Below are positions 27,934 to 38,133 of a stretch of 64,000 nucleotides of DNA, in pieces. A program made the translations under genes and the position numbers. The notes beneath the pieces are model-generated. The model ran no database searches. It saw only the letters and a program-made list of their open reading frames with translations, and was not told the origin of the DNA. Every line of letters begins with the position of its first letter. The first letter of the stretch is position 1. Source of the stretch: Candidatus Eiseniibacteriota bacterium (GTDB lineage: Bacteria; Eisenbacteria; RBG-16-71-46); NCBI GenBank assembly GCA_025360715.1, contig JANYBS010000222.1, positions 1-64,000 of the forward strand, read 5' to 3'.

Positions 27934-28428
27934 TCAGTGCAGCCGGAAGCTCCAGCCGGCGAGCGCCTTGAAGTCGGGACCGTCGCCGAAACCCAGCTTG
28001 AGCTCGGTGAAGAAGCGGCTGCCGGTCTTGGTGGGTACGTCGGCGCCCACGATGAAGTGACCGCCCGCGCGCGTCACGCTGTTGTCGACGCCAGGGCCCA
28101 GGTGGTCGAACGAGAAGAAGTGGATGCCCACCCCAGCACCTGCGTACGGCTGCCAGCGCTGGCCCTGGAGGTGGAAGCGGTAGTGCAGGTCGCCATTCAC
28201 CGAGATGAGCGTGGTGTTGTCGCCCAGCCCCAAGTCGACGCTCGGGACGAAATCAACATCGGGAGCCACGTCGACGATCTCGAGGTGGCCGCCGATCACG
28301 ATCTGGCTGGGTCCGCTGCTGAAGCCGAAGTGCGGGCCGAAGTCGGTGAAGGCGCCGGCGTGGGCCGCGGCTGGGGCGCCGGCCAGCAGGGTCAGCGCAA
28401 AGAGTGCAACGACGAACTTACGCATCAT
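27934..28428 (-). CDS. Small outer-membrane beta-barrel protein
   Basis: Signal peptide MMRKFVVALFALTLLAGAPAAAHA; strand pattern (WQPYAGAGVGIHFFSF...FTELKLGFGDGPDFKALAGWSFRL). Confidence 0.75.
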   Translation of the reverse strand: MMRKFVVALFALTLLAGAPAAAHAGAFTDFGPHFGFSSGPSQIVIGGHLEIVDVAPDVDFVPSVDLGLGDNTTLISVNGDLHYRFHLQGQRWQPYAGAGVGIHFFSFDHLGPGVDNSVTRAGGHFIVGADVPTKTGSRFFTELKLGFGDGPDFKALAGWSFRLH

Positions 28429-28603
28429 GCGAAGTCCTTTCGGTGAGGGGCGGGGAACGCATCGAGAGCGATGATTAGCACGCCACATGAACGCGGCGCA
28501 ATGCTTGCCGGGCGCGGGGTCCGGGAACCGCAAATCATGGCCCAAGAGCCCTTGCGGGGGTATCCTTAAAAGGAGTCGCTTGTCCATCGCTCCCGGAGGT
28601 CGG

Positions 28604-30505
28604 ATGCCGTTGCCTTCCCCGCGCCGCGCGCTCGCCGCGGTCGTGGCCGTGTGTGCTGCTGTCTGCCTGATGCCCCATGCCGCGCATGCAGCGATCACGC
28701 CCGAGGCCGCCAAGATCGTGGCGCGCTATCTCGAGGTCACGGGTGGCGCCGCGGCGTTCGCGGCGGAGTCCACAAGCTACACGCACGCCAAGGTCCTGGG
28801 CTTCGGCTTCGTCGGCACTTACCAGTCCTGGGCGGCGCGTCCTTCGCGCCAATACAGCCGCACGGCGCTCGGGCCATTCGAGCTGGCCGAGGGCGATGAT
28901 GGCCGGACGCCGTGGCGCACCGATCCCACGACCGGGCGCATCGTGAAGCTCGCCGACCAGGACCTGCAGGATGCCCGCGAGTCCAACTGGTTCGGCCTGG
29001 AGCGCTGGGCTGATGCCGACCAAGGCGGCGGCGGGGTCGAGCTCTCGGGCGCCGAGCGCGACTCGGGCGGCCTCTGCACGGTCCTCGCGGTCAGAGCGCC
29101 GGGCACCGACAAGCCGCGGCGCCTGTGGTTCCTCGATGCGAGCGGTTTGCTCGTGCGCGAAGAGGCGCCCCGCGACAACGGTACCGTGCTCACCACGTTC
29201 TCGGCCTGGCGCAAGATCGCTGGCCGCTTGCGGCCGATGCACACGCGCACGGGTATCTCGTCGATGCCGGCGAACGTGCTCACGCAAGAAGTCGATTCGA
29301 TCGCCGTGAATATCCCGGTGACCGGCGTGGCGTTCTCCATGCCTGACACCGCGCACGCGAACGCGCTTGCGTGGCTCAAGACGGCAGGCACGGCGACGCT
29401 GCCGTTCGAGTACCGCGCCCGTCACGTGTGGCTCCGCGCGTCGATTGCCGGTTCACCGCCAGAAGACTTCCTCTTCGACACCGGCGCGAGCGTGACGGTT
29501 CTCGACAGCACGTTCGCCGCTGCGCACGGCATCCGCACCGAGGGCTACATGCAGGCCGCCGGCGCAGGCGCGTCGGGCAGCGCGTCGTTCACCACGCTGC
29601 CGGCATTGCGAATCGCGGGTGCCGATGGCGATGGCGTGGAGTTGCGCGACCTCAAGGTCGCGGTCATGAGCGTGAACCCGCAGTTCTCGCGGTACTTCTG
29701 GCGGAACATGGCGGGCGTGATCGGCTACGACGTCATCAGCCGCTTCACCACCGAGATCGACTACGACCAAAGCCGGCTGGTGCTGCACGACCCGGCTCAG
29801 TGGCGCTACCACGGAACGCCGCCGGCGGTGGCCATGGTCATGAACGGCACCGTGCCGGCGGTCCGCGGCGCGGTCGACGGGCTCGACGGGCTCTTCCGAT
29901 TGGACGTCGGTAGCAGCTCCACCGTTGACGTGCACACGCCGTTCGTGTCGGCGCATGGCCTGGAGAAGCAGCTGCGCCACCCGATCGAGGTTTCGGGCGC
30001 TGGTTTCGGCGGCGAGTTCTCGAGCCTGCTTGGGCGGCTCTCTCGCATGTCGCTGGGCGGCCGCACGTGGGACGCGCCGATGGTGATCCTCTCGCGCGCG
30101 CGTGAAGGCGCTTTCGCGAGCGATGAGTTCGCCGGCAATGTAGGCAACCGCACGCTCGAGCGGTTCAAGGTGACGCTCGACTACGAGCACCGCGAGGTCG
30201 CGCTCGACCCGGGCGCGCGCTTCCACCAGCGCGACACGTTCACGCGCAGCGGTGCGTTGCTCGGCTGGTTCGGTGATCACATCGAGGCGCTCTCGGTGCT
30301 GCCGCACTCGCCGGCGGAACGCGCGGGCCTGCGTGAGGGTGATCGCGTCGTGAGCGTGGGCGACAAGCCGGCGCTCGAGATGGGTCTCACGGCGGTGGAG
30401 CAACTGCTCGACGACGGCCGCGAAGGCAGCACGGTCACGGTCCAGGTGTTGCGCGATGGCGCGAAGAAGACGCTGCGCGTGAAGGTGCAGGAGATGCTGC
30501 CATGA
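28604..30505 (+). CDS. Secreted retropepsin-like aspartyl protease with C-terminal PDZ domain
   Basis: DFLFDTGASVTVLDSTFAAAHGI; second-lobe-like LFRLDVGSSSTVDVHTPFV; PDZ HSPAERAGLREGDRVVSVGDKP. RBS ggagg. Confidence 0.88.
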   Translation: MPLPSPRRALAAVVAVCAAVCLMPHAAHAAITPEAAKIVARYLEVTGGAAAFAAESTSYTHAKVLGFGFVGTYQSWAARPSRQYSRTALGPFELAEGDDGRTPWRTDPTTGRIVKLADQDLQDARESNWFGLERWADADQGGGGVELSGAERDSGGLCTVLAVRAPGTDKPRRLWFLDASGLLVREEAPRDNGTVLTTFSAWRKIAGRLRPMHTRTGISSMPANVLTQEVDSIAVNIPVTGVAFSMPDTAHANALAWLKTAGTATLPFEYRARHVWLRASIAGSPPEDFLFDTGASVTVLDSTFAAAHGIRTEGYMQAAGAGASGSASFTTLPALRIAGADGDGVELRDLKVAVMSVNPQFSRYFWRNMAGVIGYDVISRFTTEIDYDQSRLVLHDPAQWRYHGTPPAVAMVMNGTVPAVRGAVDGLDGLFRLDVGSSSTVDVHTPFVSAHGLEKQLRHPIEVSGAGFGGEFSSLLGRLSRMSLGGRTWDAPMVILSRAREGAFASDEFAGNVGNRTLERFKVTLDYEHREVALDPGARFHQRDTFTRSGALLGWFGDHIEALSVLPHSPAERAGLREGDRVVSVGDKPALEMGLTAVEQLLDDGREGSTVTVQVLRDGAKKTLRVKVQEMLP

Positions 30506-32745
30506 CGCATTCGCGCATCGCGCGCCACGCCGCGCTGTTCATGCTCCCCCTGCTCGTGTTCGCGAGCGCGCTGCTCCCGGGCTGCGCCAAGACCGGCTAC
30601 AAAGGCCTGCTGCCCGAGAACCAGCGCCCGACCGTGCGCGTGACGCAGGCGCCGGCCAGTACCACCGTGCCGTATTTCTATGCTTACGAGGTGCGGTGGA
30701 GCGGCTTCGACGCCGACGGCCAGGTGGACCACTACCTGTACTGCGTGGACCCGCCGACGCTAGCGCAGGCCGAGACGGCGTGGGTGAAGACCAACGATAA
30801 CCGCCACACGTTCCTGTTCCAGTCCGAGACCCTGGATTCCGCGAAGGCGGTGACCAGTCACGGCTATCACACGTTCGTGGTGAAGGCCGTCGACGATAAG
30901 GGCCTCGCCTCGGCGCCGGTGTCGCGCTCGTTCACGTCGTTCACCGTGGCGCCGACCGTGCAGATCACGGCGCCGGTGCTGAATCATCTCTTCACGCCCA
31001 CGTTCGGGCCGTCGTTCCGGCTCACGTGGTCGGGCACGGATCCCGACGGCCGCACGCGCACCAAGCCGATCAAGTACAAGTACAAGGTGTTCGCAAGCGA
31101 TGGGCAGGACTTCGACTTCCTGACCATGCTGGTCAATCCCGATTCGTTGCGCCGCCGCTATGCCCCGAACTTCGCCGGCTGGGATTCGCTGGGCGGCGAT
31201 ACGACGTCGGTGAGCCTGCGCGACTTGCTGCCGAAGAAGAACTACATCGCCGTCGTCGTCGCATTCGATGAGGTCGGCGCGTACTCGCCGGTCTTCAACT
31301 ACGACACCAATATGCTCTATTTCAGCGTCGACTACGCTGGCAAGCTCGGCCCGACGATGAGCGTGTACAACGAGTCCTTCTTCTATCAGGCCGCTGGCGG
31401 CAGTTTCTCGCTCGATGCCAATTCGTGGGTGCGCACCGAGGCGCCCGCCGATCAGCCCATCACATTCAATTGGTCGGCCAAGCCACAGGCGGGCGGATTC
31501 ATCACCGGCTTCCGCTGGCGCGTCGACGGCGATGTGGCGGATGAGACGGCGCGTACGAGCGAGGACAACGACATCTACCACTGGAGCCAGTGGCAGATCG
31601 GTCAGACGAGCACCAAATTGCCGCCATTCTCACCGCCACCGGGCCGGTCGTCGGAGTCCCACTTCTTCTACATCGAAGGCCGCGACGACAACATGCAGAT
31701 CAGCATCGTCGTCGTGCAGTTCACAGCGGTGCGCGCGGCGTTCGACCGCGAACTCCTGGTGATCAAGGACTCGCGCTTCGCGCCGGACAAGATCGTGGGC
31801 GGCAAGATCGACCGGCCCCGAGGTGTGTGGCCGACCGCCGCAGAACTCGACACGTTCTTCTTCGCCGTGGGCGGCAAGCCGTGGAAGTCGTATCCCACCG
31901 GCACGCTGAGTCCCCCCGGAGTATTCCAAGGCTATGATTTCGACACGCTCGGCGGCCGCTTCCAGTCGAACGGGCTCTTCACGCTCCAACAGCTTGGGCA
32001 CTACCGCCATATCGTCTGGTATGCCGATCAGTCGGCAGCGCAACAGTTGAATCCGCCGGACTATCCGCGCGACCCGACCACATCATTGCACGGCATGTCG
32101 TATCAGGGCGTCTCGAATCCACTCGCGACGTGGGTGAAACAGGGCGGCAAGCTCTGGCTGTTCGGCGGCGGTGTGGCGTACAGCCTGCAGCGCGAATGGG
32201 AGAAGCCGGGCACGAACGGATCCGTGTTCTCGAACGCCGATGGCGAGTTGGTGCCGGGCCGCTTCATGTACGACCTGGCGCACTGGCGCAGCGAGATCAC
32301 CGTGGGCGTCACCGCGCAGGCTCATAAGAACCCGGCGCTCGCAGCCACTTGGCCGGGCGCGCCGGACTACACGCAACTGCCCGATGTGTTATTCGAGCAT
32401 GATCCGGCAGTGGATCCGTACCAGACCTACGCGCCGAATCGCACGAACCCGTCGGACTACTACCAGACCACTTTCACGACCGACGCGATCACCAAGGCGA
32501 ACGACCTGCTCGAACCGCTGCCGAACGGCGGTACGACGGTGCCGCTCGATACACTCTATCTGTCGACCGGTGGCCTGATCGGCTCGGACAAGCCCATCAT
32601 GACGATCTATCACGGCGGCGAGTGCCCGCCGCTGGTCTACTCCGGCTTCCCGCTCTGGTACTTCCGCCGTGACCAGCAGATCACGATCGTCGACGTCGTG
32701 CTGCAGGGCCTGTGGGGTCTGCCAAGGCGGCCGGTGGCGCGGTGA
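30502..32745 (+). CDS. Large lipoprotein of unknown function with Ig-like modules
   Basis: Lipobox LLPGC; ATGA overlap with the aspartyl protease gene; Ig-like N-terminal modules (RWSGFDADGQVDHYLYCVD, LTWSGTDPDGRTRTKPIKYKYK). Confidence 0.75.
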   Translation: MTHSRIARHAALFMLPLLVFASALLPGCAKTGYKGLLPENQRPTVRVTQAPASTTVPYFYAYEVRWSGFDADGQVDHYLYCVDPPTLAQAETAWVKTNDNRHTFLFQSETLDSAKAVTSHGYHTFVVKAVDDKGLASAPVSRSFTSFTVAPTVQITAPVLNHLFTPTFGPSFRLTWSGTDPDGRTRTKPIKYKYKVFASDGQDFDFLTMLVNPDSLRRRYAPNFAGWDSLGGDTTSVSLRDLLPKKNYIAVVVAFDEVGAYSPVFNYDTNMLYFSVDYAGKLGPTMSVYNESFFYQAAGGSFSLDANSWVRTEAPADQPITFNWSAKPQAGGFITGFRWRVDGDVADETARTSEDNDIYHWSQWQIGQTSTKLPPFSPPPGRSSESHFFYIEGRDDNMQISIVVVQFTAVRAAFDRELLVIKDSRFAPDKIVGGKIDRPRGVWPTAAELDTFFFAVGGKPWKSYPTGTLSPPGVFQGYDFDTLGGRFQSNGLFTLQQLGHYRHIVWYADQSAAQQLNPPDYPRDPTTSLHGMSYQGVSNPLATWVKQGGKLWLFGGGVAYSLQREWEKPGTNGSVFSNADGELVPGRFMYDLAHWRSEITVGVTAQAHKNPALAATWPGAPDYTQLPDVLFEHDPAVDPYQTYAPNRTNPSDYYQTTFTTDAITKANDLLEPLPNGGTTVPLDTLYLSTGGLIGSDKPIMTIYHGGECPPLVYSGFPLWYFRRDQQITIVDVVLQGLWGLPRRPVAR

Positions 32746-32760
32746 ACGATTCGTCCGGCA

Positions 32761-32804
32761 AACGAAGGCCCCGCGACGAGCGCTCGTCGCGGGGCCTCTT
32801 CGTT
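32761..32804. terminator. Bidirectional terminator with a perfect 30-bp palindrome
   Basis: ggccccgcgacgagc|gctcgtcgcggggcc (32767-32796), flanked by aacgaa / ttcgtt. Confidence 0.85.
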
Positions 32805-32815
32805 GCCGGCTGCGC

Positions 32816-33574
32816 TTACTTGCCGCCGAGGTAGTCCGCCCAGGCGCGGTACACGCGAAGGCGGCGCTCGGCGAGCGTCTGGTCCTTCTGCGCGAGCTTC
32901 TCCTGCGCCGAGGCGCGGTCCTTCTGCGCCTGGATCACCTTCTGCTCGAGCGGCAGCATCTCGGGGTCGGCCTGCGGGTTCTTGCCCGCCATGCGCAACG
33001 CGTACTGCAGTTCCTGTTCGAGCGCCGAGACGGAAGCCTTGGCGTGGTCGAGCCGCGCGCTCACGTCTTCGATGGTCGCGTCGTCCAGATCGACGACGCG
33101 GTCGAAGAACGTGGCCATGAGCTCCTGGCGCTTGCGCTCGGCTTCGAGCGTCTTGCGGTCCGCGTCGAGCTTGGCCTTCTTGGCGGCCTTGACGCGATCG
33201 TTCAGTGCGTCGATCTCGTGCTGTTTCACGTCGAGCGTGGCCTTGTCACTGATGAGCGACTTCTTCGCCTCGAGCAGGTCCGAGTCCGATTGCGTGAGGC
33301 GCTGGTGCTGCTGGTCGAGCTCGGCGCGGATGCCCACTTCGGGCCGCGCGGGCACGAGCCACGGGCGCTTGGGCGCGGGCGACGCCGTGACCGGCGCAGC
33401 CGCTTCGATGGGCGCGGGCGGGATGTACGCGGGCGGCGTGGCTTTCTGAACCGGCATCGTCTGCGCCGTGGAATCGGCTGGCGAGGCGGGGGCCGGCACG
33501 GGCGTGGCCGGCGTCTGCGCGAAGGCGACACTGGCGGTGACGAGGAGTAGCGACATCAGGACGGCGGGCTTCAT
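32816..33574 (-). CDS. Secreted coiled-coil protein of unknown function
   Basis: Signal peptide MKPAVLMSLLLVTASVAFAQ, Pro-rich linker, then heptad-rich K/E/A coiled coil. Confidence 0.75.
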   Translation of the reverse strand: MKPAVLMSLLLVTASVAFAQTPATPVPAPASPADSTAQTMPVQKATPPAYIPPAPIEAAAPVTASPAPKRPWLVPARPEVGIRAELDQQHQRLTQSDSDLLEAKKSLISDKATLDVKQHEIDALNDRVKAAKKAKLDADRKTLEAERKRQELMATFFDRVVDLDDATIEDVSARLDHAKASVSALEQELQYALRMAGKNPQADPEMLPLEQKVIQAQKDRASAQEKLAQKDQTLAERRLRVYRAWADYLGGK

Positions 33575-33594
33575 GGCAACTCCGAGGAAGGGTC

Positions 33595-33852
33595 TCATTC
33601 GGTGGCGACGCGGTTGTCGCGACGCGCGACCTGTTCGAGAAAAGCGGTGTTGGGCACGGCGATGGTCTGGCCGTCGGCATCCAGGACTGTCTGCATCGCC
33701 GTGATCGCGCGCAGTGTACCGCGTTGGCCGGCGATCTCGACCGACTGCCCGGCGCCGAAGCGCCGGCGCGCATAGAAACCGGCAACGAGATTGCGGGTGG
33801 TGTCGCGCGCCTTGCGCCCCCCCGCCGCGTGCATCCTCGGCTCACGGTTCAT
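33595..33852 (-). CDS. Isolated MscS beta-domain-like small protein
   Basis: RDTTRNLVAGFYARRRFGAGQSVEIAGQRGTLRAITAMQTVLDADGQTIAVPNTAFLEQ resembles the MscS middle beta-domain, with no TM segment present. Confidence 0.6.
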   Translation of the reverse strand: MNREPRMHAAGGRKARDTTRNLVAGFYARRRFGAGQSVEIAGQRGTLRAITAMQTVLDADGQTIAVPNTAFLEQVARRDNRVATE

Positions 33853-34222
33853 GAAAAGTCCGAGTCAGGGTCAGGGGGACCATAGCGTGCCCGACGCGGC
33901 GTGGGAAACGCCTTTGAAGCGCCATGTGACATTTCGCATCCGCGGGTGGTCTGAAAGAGGCGCAAGAGATGAACGCCGCGAGCGATCGCGACGCGCAGCC
34001 GGACATCACGCCTTGCGCCCACCCGCCGCCCATGAGCAATCGATCCTTTCGCGGTGATCGCCCACATGATGACAGGCATTTCGCGCGATGGGGCCCGTGG
34101 AACGCCCTCGTGGCCAGGTGGAGCCCTATGGAATCCGACACCTCGACCGAGACTTGGGACGAGAGGCAGTCGCTCCCCCCCGCGGACGGCGGCTCGTATC
34201 CCCCTGAGCTCGTGAGGACTCG

Positions 34223-36373
34223 ATGGCGGTTGCACCCGTTCGCTCTTCCTCCGCGAAGCCCGCGCGGCGTATCGAGGACCTGAAGGCCTTGTGGCCTGTC
34301 GTCGCCGCGGTGGCCTCGGCAGTCGTGCTGACCGCGCTGTTGTTCGTGGACCTGCAGCGCAGCAAGGCTGATGCGATCCGTCAGGCGAAGGAGGGCCTGC
34401 TCTCGACCCAATTCGCGCCCAAGCAGCGCGAACTCGAGCACTTCTTCGCGTTGAGCTACCAGACGATCCGCACGATCGGCCTGCTCCCGAGCGTGCGCGC
34501 GATCCCCGGCGGCAATCGCAAGAACGAGCATGAGGACGTGATCCGCGAGAAGCGCTTCACCATCGAGGGTGACCGCACGGTGCAGCAGCTGTACAACAAC
34601 CTTGCGGCGAATGTGAGCGTCTCGGAAGTCTATTGCGTCGTGGATGGCTTCGACCGCTCGCGTGGCGAGGTGCCGTTCTTCATGTATGACCATCTCGAAC
34701 TCGGCGCGGGTACTCAGGCCGCAGCGACGGAAGAGACGAAGACCGCCGACACGCCGGACGAATATGAAGAGGACGAGTACGCGTACTATCTCAGGCAACT
34801 GGAACAGCTGCGCACGATTCGTCCGCGCCTCGATATTCAGAAGCTCGACGACATCCCGGCAGTTCTCAGCCCGGTGATGCGCACGTGTGACAACGCGCAG
34901 TACACATCAAAGTCGCACGGCAACGTCGCCGACGCAGCAGGACTGCTTTACTCCGTGCCGTTCTACGACCAGAACCGCCACTTCCGCGGGATCATCTCGG
35001 CCATCTTTCGGACCAACGTGCTGGAGGCTGCGCTGGTCGGCGTGCCGTTCCTGCCGATCACCGAAGACGACCAGAAGGCCGCGAAGACCGCGGGCTTCTT
35101 CATTCCAAAGGTCACGTCGGATTTCGTGCTCGTGAATCTGGACCGCGGTATCGTGATCGGCGACCGGCGCGACCCCGACCTGCAACAGCGCGCGCAGGCG
35201 TTTGTCACGGCGCAGGGCAAGGGCGACGACAACTTGTACATGGGCAAGCTCCAGTTGGTGGATTCGTCGCCGTGGTACCTGGTCTACCGGTACGATCCCG
35301 CGGCGCTGCACACGACGATCGTGCGCGAGAACCAGCGCTTCGCTGTGGAACTGGGGGCGCTGCTGATCTTGATGCTGTCGATCATCCTCGGGCCCGTGGG
35401 CATTTACCTCAAGAAGACGCGTGTACTGCAGGTGGAGTCGCGCATCCGCGAGATCGCCAACGGCGGCGGCGACCTGACGCGCCGGCTCGATATCCAGCGC
35501 ACGGACGAAGTGGGCAAGCTCGGTCGCAGCTTCGATGGCTTGCTCGATCGCGTACACGACCTGATCGTGCGCATCAAGTATTCGGCCGAAGACGTGAGCG
35601 TCGGCACGAACGAGATCCTGCAGGGCAACGACGGACTCTCGCAGGTGCTGCAAGGCCAGGCCGCGAACACGGAACAACTGGCATCGTCGATCGCTACCCT
35701 GAGCGGCTCCGTGCAACAGAGCGCGGCACGAGCGCGTGAACTCAGCGCGCTTGCGCTGGGCACCTCGGACGTGGCCGACAAGGGTGGTGTGCTCGTGGAC
35801 CGTTCACGCCACGCCATGAGTGGCGTGGTCGAGTCGTCGAAGAAGATCGCGCATATCGTGGAGTTGGTGCAGGAGATCGCGTTCCAGACGAACCTGCTCG
35901 CGCTCAATGCCGGCGTGGAAGCGGCGCGGGCCGGTGAGCATGGCCGCGGATTCGCGGTGGTCGCCAGTGAGGTGCGTTCGCTGGCCGAGCGCACGACCAC
36001 TGCGGCGCGCGAGATCCGCGGACTCATCGAGGACGCCTCGCAGCGTACGTCCGACATGCAGAGTTGCATCGAGGAGTCGGGCGCCAAGTTGCATGAGGTC
36101 GCCACGGCGATCCGTACGGTGGCCACGCGTATCACCGCGATCGCCGAGACGAGCGAGGAGCAGTCACGCGAGATCGCGGCGCTCAACGAAGCGGTCGGCG
36201 ACATCGACCGCACCGTGCAGCAGAACAGCGCGGTCGCCGAGGAGACCACGGCGGTGGCAGGTGCGCTGGCCGAGCAGGCGGCGGGGCTGCAGGAGCTCGT
36301 GTCTCGCTTCAAGGTGCACGACCACGAGATCGGCGACGCGGCCACCGAGGATGCTCAGCGCCGCGCCGCCTGA
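34223..36373 (+). CDS. Methyl-accepting chemotaxis protein with large periplasmic (Cache-like) sensor, HAMP and MCP signalling domain
   Basis: Two TM helices flank the sensor; hairpin motif [47 protein letters not shown]. Confidence 0.95.
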   Translation: MAVAPVRSSSAKPARRIEDLKALWPVVAAVASAVVLTALLFVDLQRSKADAIRQAKEGLLSTQFAPKQRELEHFFALSYQTIRTIGLLPSVRAIPGGNRKNEHEDVIREKRFTIEGDRTVQQLYNNLAANVSVSEVYCVVDGFDRSRGEVPFFMYDHLELGAGTQAAATEETKTADTPDEYEEDEYAYYLRQLEQLRTIRPRLDIQKLDDIPAVLSPVMRTCDNAQYTSKSHGNVADAAGLLYSVPFYDQNRHFRGIISAIFRTNVLEAALVGVPFLPITEDDQKAAKTAGFFIPKVTSDFVLVNLDRGIVIGDRRDPDLQQRAQAFVTAQGKGDDNLYMGKLQLVDSSPWYLVYRYDPAALHTTIVRENQRFAVELGALLILMLSIILGPVGIYLKKTRVLQVESRIREIANGGGDLTRRLDIQRTDEVGKLGRSFDGLLDRVHDLIVRIKYSAEDVSVGTNEILQGNDGLSQVLQGQAANTEQLASSIATLSGSVQQSAARARELSALALGTSDVADKGGVLVDRSRHAMSGVVESSKKIAHIVELVQEIAFQTNLLALNAGVEAARAGEHGRGFAVVASEVRSLAERTTTAAREIRGLIEDASQRTSDMQSCIEESGAKLHEVATAIRTVATRITAIAETSEEQSREIAALNEAVGDIDRTVQQNSAVAEETTAVAGALAEQAAGLQELVSRFKVHDHEIGDAATEDAQRRAA

Positions 36374-36391
36374 CGAACGCCGGAACGCGCG

Positions 36392-37795
36392 CTACACGAT
36401 CTTCGCGTGCGCGCGATGATGCGCGGTGCGGCCTTGGTAGAGATCGCCCAGGTCGAGCAACGTGGCCTCGGCGAACGGTGCGCCCATGATCTGGAAGCTC
36501 GACGGCAATCCGTGCGCCGCGGGGCCCGCCGGCAGCGCGATCGCCGGCAGTCCGCACGCCACGCCGATCGCGCCTGCTGGATCGGCGTAGGGCAGCGTCT
36601 CGTTCAGGTCGCCCGTCACGGACGGCGCCACCGACTTGAAGTTCGGCGTCACCACCACGTCGTACTTGGAGTAGAAGTCCGCGACGATGTCCTGCAGCTC
36701 CAGGCGCATGCGCCAGAGCTTCATGGTGTCGGCGCCCGTGATGACCTCGGCGATCGCCGGCTGACGCCACGCAAGCTCATCCACGAGCTGCTTCGCGCGG
36801 CCGTCCTGCAGGAACGGTTCGAACGCCGTCATCGCCTCGACGGTGATGAGTAGCCCCGACACCTCGCTCGCCGGGTAGTCCGGGAACTTCGCTTCCTCCA
36901 TCTGCAGGCCGGCGGCCTTGAGCGCAGCCACGCCGGCTTCGAACGCTGTCTTCACCTCGGGCTCGGTGCCCTTGCCCCAATCGGTGGGGATGTACGCGGC
37001 CTTGATCTGGGACAGCGGCTTGCCGCGGCCCGCGCCGAGTTCGAGCTTCTCGGGCGATGAGCTGGCATCGTGTGGATCGAGTCCCGCGATGGCCTGCAAC
37101 ACCAGGCGGCAATCCGCGCTACTGCGCGCGAGCGGGCCGATCTTGTCGAACGTGTACGCGCCGACCATGCCGCCGTAGCGCGAGACCGCGCCATAGGTGG
37201 GGCGCAGGCCGGTGAGGCCGCAGAACGCGGACGGGCACAAGATCGACCCCCATGTCTCGGTGCCGATCGCGAACGCGCAGAAGCCGGCGGCGACGGCGGC
37301 GGCAGAGCCGCTCGAGGAGCCGCCCGTCCAGCGCGTGGGATCCCACGGGTTGCGGCCCGGCCCGGCGACGGAGGCGTTGGGGAAGCGATAGCCCAGACAG
37401 CCGGCGAACTCGACCATGTGTGTCTTGCCGAGCATGACTGCGCCCGCGTCGTGCAGGCGCTGCACCACCGTTGCGTCGTGATCGAAGAGCTGGTCCTTGA
37501 GGAACTTGGTGCCCCAGCCGGTGGGGATGCCCTTGGTCGCGAGCAGGTCCTTGGCACCCCACGGAATTCCGTGCAGAGGTCCGCGCCAACGGTCGGCCGC
37601 GATCTCTTTTTCCGCGGCGCGCGCTTGCGCGAGCGCCAGGTCGGCGGTGACTGTGACGAACGCGTTGTAGCGCGAGTTGAACTTCTCGATGCGCGCAAGA
37701 TACGCCTGCGTGAGTTCGACTGGCGAGAGCTGCTTGTCGCGGAGCTTGTTGGAGAGCTCGCTGACGCTCAGGTACAGGGTGTCGTCGGTGATCAT
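36392..37795 (-). CDS. Amidase signature family protein
   Basis: GIPWGAKDLLATKG (Lys), GGSSSGSAAAVAAGFCAFAIGTETWGSI (Ser-Ser motif). Confidence 0.95.
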   Translation of the reverse strand: MITDDTLYLSVSELSNKLRDKQLSPVELTQAYLARIEKFNSRYNAFVTVTADLALAQARAAEKEIAADRWRGPLHGIPWGAKDLLATKGIPTGWGTKFLKDQLFDHDATVVQRLHDAGAVMLGKTHMVEFAGCLGYRFPNASVAGPGRNPWDPTRWTGGSSSGSAAAVAAGFCAFAIGTETWGSILCPSAFCGLTGLRPTYGAVSRYGGMVGAYTFDKIGPLARSSADCRLVLQAIAGLDPHDASSSPEKLELGAGRGKPLSQIKAAYIPTDWGKGTEPEVKTAFEAGVAALKAAGLQMEEAKFPDYPASEVSGLLITVEAMTAFEPFLQDGRAKQLVDELAWRQPAIAEVITGADTMKLWRMRLELQDIVADFYSKYDVVVTPNFKSVAPSVTGDLNETLPYADPAGAIGVACGLPAIALPAGPAAHGLPSSFQIMGAPFAEATLLDLGDLYQGRTAHHRAHAKIV

Positions 37796-38133
37796 CCGCG
37801 CTCCTTGTGGCTGGGCTTCATCACGCGGAAGACGAACGCGGGCTCGGTGCCGGCCGGCAGCTTGTGCGCGCGGATCACCTTGAGCGTGTCGAGCGTGGAG
37901 GCGCGCTGGCGCTGGAATTCTTTCTCGTTCTTCGATGCAGCAGGCGTTGCGGCGCCAGGCTTGGCGTGAGCCGCCGCCGCTGCATGACCGGCGCCCTTGC
38001 GCTTGGTCGCGGCGAGGCTGGCGAGCGGCTGCGCCAGCAGCGCGGCGGAGCCAGCGGCGATCATGGTGACGAACTTGCGGCGGCTGAGCGGTGTGTCGGC
38101 CGTCTTGCGAACGGCCTTCTGCGGATCATTCAC
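37792..38133 (-). CDS. Small twin-arginine signal-containing protein, coupled to the amidase
   Basis: GTG start; SRRKFVTMIAAGSAALLAQPLASLAA Tat-type signal; overlaps both neighbours by 4 bp. Confidence 0.7.
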   Translation of the reverse strand: MNDPQKAVRKTADTPLSRRKFVTMIAAGSAALLAQPLASLAATKRKGAGHAAAAAHAKPGAATPAASKNEKEFQRQRASTLDTLKVIRAHKLPAGTEPAFVFRVMKPSHKERG

